DNA of 64,000 bases, taken from NCBI GenBank assembly GCA_027486555.1, contig JAIXOX010000128.1:1-64000 (forward strand). Reading direction: 5' to 3'. How positions within the stretch are numbered: position 1 is the stretch's first letter; the number at the start of each line of letters is the position of its first letter. The stretch is from Comamonadaceae bacterium. Its GTDB lineage: Bacteria > Pseudomonadota > Gammaproteobacteria > Burkholderiales > Burkholderiaceae_C. Under the pieces are notes generated by a model. That model made no database searches. It was not told where the DNA came from and worked only from the letters and a program-made list of their open reading frames with translations. Below, piece after piece: positions 60,348 through 64,000 of the stretch. Made by a program: the position numbers and the translations under genes.

Positions 60348-61262
60348 ATGTCTGTTCATTTCGATCTGGTGGATTTGCGCCTCATGGTGCGGGTGGCCGA
60401 AGCCAACAGCCTCACCAAAGGGGCCGAGGCCTCGCACATCTCGCTGCCTGCGGCCAGCACACGCATCAAAAATCTCGAAGAAAGCATCGGCGCCAAGCTG
60501 TTCAACCGACACAGCCAGGGCGTCACCCTCACGCCGCCGGGCCAAGCCTTTGTGCACCGCGCGCGGCTGGTGCTGGGGCAGATCGAACACCTGCGCGGCG
60601 ACCTGCAGGAATACGCCAGCGGCATCAAAGGCCACTTGCGCGTGTACGCCAACACCACGGCCCTGGGCGAGTTCTTGCCCGAGGTGCTCAAGCGCTACCT
60701 GGCCACGCACCCCGATGTGAACATCGACCTGCAGGAAAAGCTGTCCAACGAAATCGTGCGCGCTGTCATCGACGGCAAAACTGACATCGGTATCGTGGCC
60801 GGATCGGTGCGCACCGAAAGCCTGCAGACCTTGCCCTACCGCTCGGACAGCCTGGTGCTGGTGGTGCCTGAGCACCATCCGGTGGCCGAGCTGCCCAGCA
60901 TGCAGCTCATTGACGCGCTGGAGTTTGACCATGTGGGCTTGCACGAAGCCAGCGCCTTGCACGCCTTCCTCAACCGCGAATGCGAGCGCCTGAACAAGCC
61001 ACTCAAAGTGCGCATTCAAGTCAGCAGCTTCGAGTCGGCCTGCCGCATGATCGAAGCCAAAGTGGGCGTGGGCGTGCTGCCCGAATCGGCCGCCCGCCGC
61101 CACGCCCGCAGCATGGCCATCCGGCTGGTGCCCCTGTCTGACGCATGGGCGCTGCGATCCATGCAAATTTGTGTGCGCAGTCTGGATGAGTTGCCTGCGT
61201 TTGCCAGGGACTTGATTGACTTGCTGGCAGAGGATGCGCGGCAGGTGGTGGCTCAAGGCTAA
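60348..61262 (+). CDS. LysR-type regulator of the itaconate-type cluster
   Basis: This 304-residue LTTR has an N-terminal winged helix (DLRLMVRVAEANSLTKGAEA, then TRIKNLEESIGAKLF) and a periplasmic-binding-like effector domain. It lies just after the lyase gene on the same strand, separated by 127 bp. An LTTR next to ict-ich-ccl homologues is known in Pseudomonas and senses itaconate or its CoA ester. The orientation differs here (downstream rather than divergent), so control of the whole cluster is inference. Confidence 0.9.
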   Translation: MSVHFDLVDLRLMVRVAEANSLTKGAEASHISLPAASTRIKNLEESIGAKLFNRHSQGVTLTPPGQAFVHRARLVLGQIEHLRGDLQEYASGIKGHLRVYANTTALGEFLPEVLKRYLATHPDVNIDLQEKLSNEIVRAVIDGKTDIGIVAGSVRTESLQTLPYRSDSLVLVVPEHHPVAELPSMQLIDALEFDHVGLHEASALHAFLNRECERLNKPLKVRIQVSSFESACRMIEAKVGVGVLPESAARRHARSMAIRLVPLSDAWALRSMQICVRSLDELPAFARDLIDLLAEDARQVVAQG

Positions 61263-61441
61263 GCCCGTTTGCAGTGCGCGTGATGGATGGATCTGTCTGA
61301 TCAACCTCGCAAACTTTTGAGCGGGACCATGGCCTTCAATTGCGTGGGCGTGAGTGGCGGCTCATCCGGATCTCTGCGGGCTGCGGCGGTGATGGCCTTG
61401 GCCTCTTGCACGCTGGGCATGTTGTTTCCCTTTGATTCAAA
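61263..61441. other. Intergenic region between the LysR gene and the hipA end
   Basis: An open plus-strand frame (MDLSDQPRKLL...) crosses this stretch but has no recognisable similarity, no good ribosome-binding site and runs into the antisense of hipA. I do not call it a gene. Confidence 0.5.
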
Positions 61442-62776
61442 TCACCGTTCACCCAGCAAGGGCGAACGGCCAATTTTTTTCGTTTCGGCTGCCAGCTTTG
61501 GGGGCGCAGAAAACCCCTCAAACGCCTCGCCTGCCGTCCAGTCGCCCACGGCATAGACGCGATCATCGCGCAGGCCTCGCACCCCCTCTGCCCAAGCCAG
61601 CAGCATGCGTTTGCCAATGTCTTCAAAGCCGGGGTGCTCGGTCATGGCCTGGCGCACTTCTTTGCCCACATCGGCCACGGCGTCGCTGATCGCCTGGACC
61701 ATGTGCTGTTGCTCTTTGGGCGGGATGCCGAAGGTGGCGGCGATGAACTTCTGCAGGTTTTTGCCGGGCAGCCAAGTCTTTTTGCCCATGAACTCGATGC
61801 CCGGCGGGTTGTGCTGAAAGCCTGCGTACACGCTGGTGGTCAGCATGTCGTAGGTGGGCGACAGGTGCACGTCTGCCCGGCTGGTGTAGAGCAGGGCCAG
61901 GTTTTTGGCGTGGCAGTCGGCGTTGCGCAAGGCGTAGGTCAACAGCAAAGTCGTGGCCAGATGGCGAAAGGTTTCCAGCCGCTGCGTGCCGGGCACATGG
62001 TCGCGCACGGCTTTGGCGATGCGTTCCCAAGTGGTGTCGTATTTGGCGGCGGGGCGCATGCCCAGCAGGCTGCAAAAGTCTTCCATGCCCCAGTGGGGCT
62101 GACCGTTGTCGTCCACATCAAAGCGGTGCACCACCAGCGCCTGGCCGTCGTCAGAGACTTGCGTGTGGGCCGTGGGCAAGACGCGCCGCGCCACTTGCAT
62201 GCACAGGTGCTCGTTCAGCGCCACAAAGGGCAGCCGGGCGCTGGAGCCTTTGACGATGTGCCGCCGGGTGACCAAACTGGCCTTGGGGTGCGCGCCCAGT
62301 GGCAAGGCGTCTTCGGTTTGTGAATCCAGAAATTTGGGCACCACACCCGATACGCCGCTGGTGGCGTGTTCGCGCACCAACGCAGCAAAAGCGGCCTCGG
62401 AGTTGTCGCCCTTGAGCAGCGCAGCCACTTCAATGGGTTTGGCGGGCTCGTCAAGCGTTGCCCCCGGGGCAGCCACTTGCAGGCGGCCGACCATGTTGCG
62501 GCCAATCACCGACAGCAGGGCCGCTGGGCTGGCACCGACGTGCGGGCCAAATTGCTCTTGCAGCACTTGCAGCAAATAGCCCTCGGGCAGGTTCATTTGC
62601 AGCACGGGCGGCAGCTGGTCGTCCCAGACATAGCTCTCGGTGCGCACGGGCATGGTAAGCGACACGAAGTCGTCTGTGCCCACACCAGGGTGGTAGCTCA
62701 GCACGTTTTTGAAGTCGCCCGAGGGCTCCAGCGTGGCCACTTCGCGGCCCAGCACGTACACCGACAGTGGCATCAC
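61442..62776 (-). CDS. hipA: HipA kinase toxin
   Basis: This 444-residue HipA-type Ser/Thr kinase toxin has an N-terminal HipA_N subdomain (MPLSVYVLGREVATLEPSGD), the glycine-rich region TRRHIVKGSSARLPF, the catalytic loop NADCHAKNLALLY and the metal-binding SPTYDMLTT. Canonical HipA phosphorylates GltX and causes growth arrest. It starts in an ATGA overlap with hipB, the standard antitoxin-first arrangement. The HipA/YjjJ-type kinase at 21633 belongs to a different branch with a fused HTH. Confidence 0.92.
   Translation of the reverse strand: MMPLSVYVLGREVATLEPSGDFKNVLSYHPGVGTDDFVSLTMPVRTESYVWDDQLPPVLQMNLPEGYLLQVLQEQFGPHVGASPAALLSVIGRNMVGRLQVAAPGATLDEPAKPIEVAALLKGDNSEAAFAALVREHATSGVSGVVPKFLDSQTEDALPLGAHPKASLVTRRHIVKGSSARLPFVALNEHLCMQVARRVLPTAHTQVSDDGQALVVHRFDVDDNGQPHWGMEDFCSLLGMRPAAKYDTTWERIAKAVRDHVPGTQRLETFRHLATTLLLTYALRNADCHAKNLALLYTSRADVHLSPTYDMLTTSVYAGFQHNPPGIEFMGKKTWLPGKNLQKFIAATFGIPPKEQQHMVQAISDAVADVGKEVRQAMTEHPGFEDIGKRMLLAWAEGVRGLRDDRVYAVGDWTAGEAFEGFSAPPKLAAETKKIGRSPLLGER
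61445..61480 (+). terminator. Rho-independent terminator overlapping the 3' end of hipA
   Basis: CCGTTCACCC (61445-61454) pairs with GGGCGAACGG (61460-61469), with one G-T wobble and a five-base loop, and is followed by CCAATTTTTTT. It would end plus-strand transcripts such as that of the LysR gene. It lies within the last codons of the opposing hipA gene. Confidence 0.6.
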
Positions 62777-63051
62777 GTCGCCCCTGTCTGGTTGGGCAAT
62801 GTCTGCGCCCGTTCACGCCGCAGCTCGTCCAGGTTGCCTGCCTGGCCTTGGGCCATCACATCCAGCTCGGCCCCCAGCACGGCCAGCACCGCCAGCAGTT
62901 TGCGGGTGCCAAATTCGGCAGAGCGCCCACGCTCAAAACGCGACAGCGATTCCGCCGTCACGCCCGCCATGGCCGCCACATCACCTTGCTTGAGGCCCAG
63001 CTGTTTGCGCCGTGCGGCCACGGCTTCACCGAGTTCTTGGAGGGTTTGCAC
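62773..63051 (-). CDS. hipB: HipB antitoxin
   Basis: This 92-residue Xre-type helix-turn-helix protein has ELGEAVAARRKQLGLKQGDV, then AAMAGVTAESLSRFERGRSA. It is the DNA-binding antitoxin of the following hipA, which it overlaps (ATGA). The C-terminal tail (LRRERAQTLPNQTGAT) is longer than in E. coli HipB. An AT-rich leader with inverted repeats lies upstream. Confidence 0.92.
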   Translation of the reverse strand: MQTLQELGEAVAARRKQLGLKQGDVAAMAGVTAESLSRFERGRSAEFGTRKLLAVLAVLGAELDVMAQGQAGNLDELRRERAQTLPNQTGAT

Positions 63052-63063
63052 TTGATAATTACG

Positions 63064-63095
63064 TCAAAATAAATTGAATTTAAACTGTATTTTGA
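63064..63095. promoter_or_regulatory. Operator-like inverted repeat upstream of hipB
   Basis: TCAAAATA (63064-63071) and TATTTTGA (63088-63095) form a perfect inverted repeat with a 16-bp spacer, just upstream of hipB on the minus strand in an AT-rich stretch. This is consistent with HipB autoregulation. Confidence 0.55.
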
Positions 63096-63182
63096 TTTAA
63101 ATATCAAGAAAAGCAAGACAAATCAAGTGTGACAGCTTAAAAATTACAGTCAATGCAAACCCTGCGCTAGGGCCACCCCCCT

Positions 63183-64000
63183 TCAAACCACCCCCCGCGC
63201 CACCAGCCCCGCCACCTGCGCATCCGTCAAGCCCAACTCCTCACGCAGCGTTTGCAAACTGTGTTCACCCAGCCTAGGTGGCGCGCGGTGTGTCACGGGC
63301 GATGCTGAAAAGTTCAAAGGGCTGCGCACCACGCGCACGGTCTGGCCTGAGCTGTGGGGCAGTTCCACCACCATTTGGCGGTGCTGGGTTTGCGGGTCGG
63401 CAAAGACTTGCGCCATGTCGTTGATCGGGCCGGCCGGGACGGTGGCGTCGCTCAGTTGCTGCAGCAACTGCGCCCGCGATCGGTTGCGCACCAGGGCTTG
63501 CAAGGCGGCGCGCAGTTCGCTGCGGTGTGCGATGCGTTGCATGTTGGTGACAAAGCGCGGGTCGGCACTCATATCGGGTGCGCCCAGCACGGCGCACAGT
63601 TGCTGGAACTGGCCGTTGTTGCCCGCCGCGATGATGATCAGCCCGTCGGCGCAATCAAACACTTCAGAAGGCGATGCGATCGGGTTGGTGTTGCCCACGC
63701 GCTGTGGGGCCTTGCCGCTCATCAGGTAGCCCACGGCCAGATGGCCGTTGAAGGCCACGGTGGCGTCGAGCATGGCCGCGTCGATGGCCTGGCCTTCGCC
63801 GGTTTTTTGCCGGTGCATGAGCGCGCCCAGAATGCCGATGGTGGCGTACAGGCCGGTCACCATGTCGGTCATCGGGATGGCCGTGCGCATGGGGCCGCCG
63901 CCGGGCTGATCGTCGGGCAGGCCGCAGGTGCTCATGGGCCCGGCCAGGCCTTGCAAGATGAAGTCGTAAGCGGGCTTGGGTGCATACGGGCCGGTCTGCC
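63183..64000 (-). CDS. Class III CoA-transferase (CaiB/BaiF), 5'-truncated by window end
   Basis: This is the C-terminal part of a CaiB/BaiF enzyme; the frame runs off the window at 64000. Visible segments are QTGPYAPKPAYDFILQGLAG, AIPMTDMVTGLYATIGILGAL with the expected catalytic Asp, and SEVFDCADGLIIIAAGNNGQF. About 270 residues are present of some 400 expected. It is separated from the hipBA module by about 130 bp and its CoA donor or acceptor cannot be inferred. Confidence 0.85.
   Translation of the reverse strand, partial: QTGPYAPKPAYDFILQGLAGPMSTCGLPDDQPGGGPMRTAIPMTDMVTGLYATIGILGALMHRQKTGEGQAIDAAMLDATVAFNGHLAVGYLMSGKAPQRVGNTNPIASPSEVFDCADGLIIIAAGNNGQFQQLCAVLGAPDMSADPRFVTNMQRIAHRSELRAALQALVRNRSRAQLLQQLSDATVPAGPINDMAQVFADPQTQHRQMVVELPHSSGQTVRVVRSPLNFSASPVTHRAPPRLGEHSLQTLREELGLTDAQVAGLVARGVV

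Noticed and set aside
61287-61556. Plus-strand frame of 89 codons after the LysR gene
   Set aside because: It has no recognisable similarity and partly overlaps the antisense of hipA, so it is more likely a chance frame.

Overview
The window looks like a chromosomal segment of a betaproteobacterium of the Burkholderiales, most like Comamonadaceae (Limnohabitans, Rhodoferax or Polaromonas type). The indications are high-GC coding sequence on both strands, Bug/TctC-type solute receptors without their membrane partners, several class III CoA-transferases, a TatT-type TRAP system and RhtB-type exporters beside parAB. The taxonomic call rests on gene content and style, not on a 16S gene. No rRNA, tRNA, CRISPR array or intact insertion sequence was recognised.

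1-7.9 kb is an origin-proximal partition region. A tandem array of REP-like elements (104-463) is followed by a perfect 16-bp parS site (694-709), two RhtB/LysE exporters, parA, an RBBP9-type serine hydrolase placed between parA and parB, parB, and two consecutive membrane hybrid histidine kinases. 7.9-14.1 kb holds a twice-occurring pairing of a LuxR-type regulator with an amidase-signature enzyme (one amidase is a predicted Tat-exported lipoprotein), a Bug receptor, and decayed fragments of an FAD-linked oxidase and an amidase. 14.2-20.2 kb is metabolic: BenE transporter, FAD-linked D-2-hydroxyacid oxidase, corrinoid adenosyltransferase and acetoacetyl-CoA synthetase.

20.2-25.4 kb is accessory DNA: a DUF4143 ATPase, a HipA/YjjJ-type kinase with repeated operator-like boxes, an unrecognised downstream gene, then DapD, a DUF433 antitoxin followed by a decayed toxin, and a RhuM remnant. 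25.4-29.3 kb is a complete TatT-TatP-TatQM TRAP transporter. 29.3-30.4 kb holds two poorly characterised genes.

30.5-50.6 kb is a large acyl-CoA catabolic region: CoA ligases, an alpha-methylacyl-CoA racemase-like enzyme, an AraC regulator, SCP2-type thiolase, two MaoC subunits, three SDRs (one 2,4-dienoyl-CoA reductase-like, one MFE-2-like), two acyl-CoA dehydrogenases, an enoyl-CoA hydratase and a DUF35-Ltp2-like fusion. Together they suggest beta-oxidation of methyl-branched, isoprenoid or steroid-side-chain-like acids. It is interrupted at 34.9-38.0 kb by a cluster of toxin-antitoxin genes. 50.6-61.3 kb has two Bug receptors, a CoA ligase and a gene set matching the itaconate catabolic cluster (ich, acyl-CoA dehydrogenase, ict, PrpD-like, ccl, LysR). 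The window ends with a hipBA module and a truncated CoA-transferase gene.

Two families of intergenic inverted-repeat elements recur throughout, often as tandem arrays with a period of about 89 bp. In one place a 153-bp repeat has copied a gene's ribosome-binding site and first codons twice upstream of the real start.
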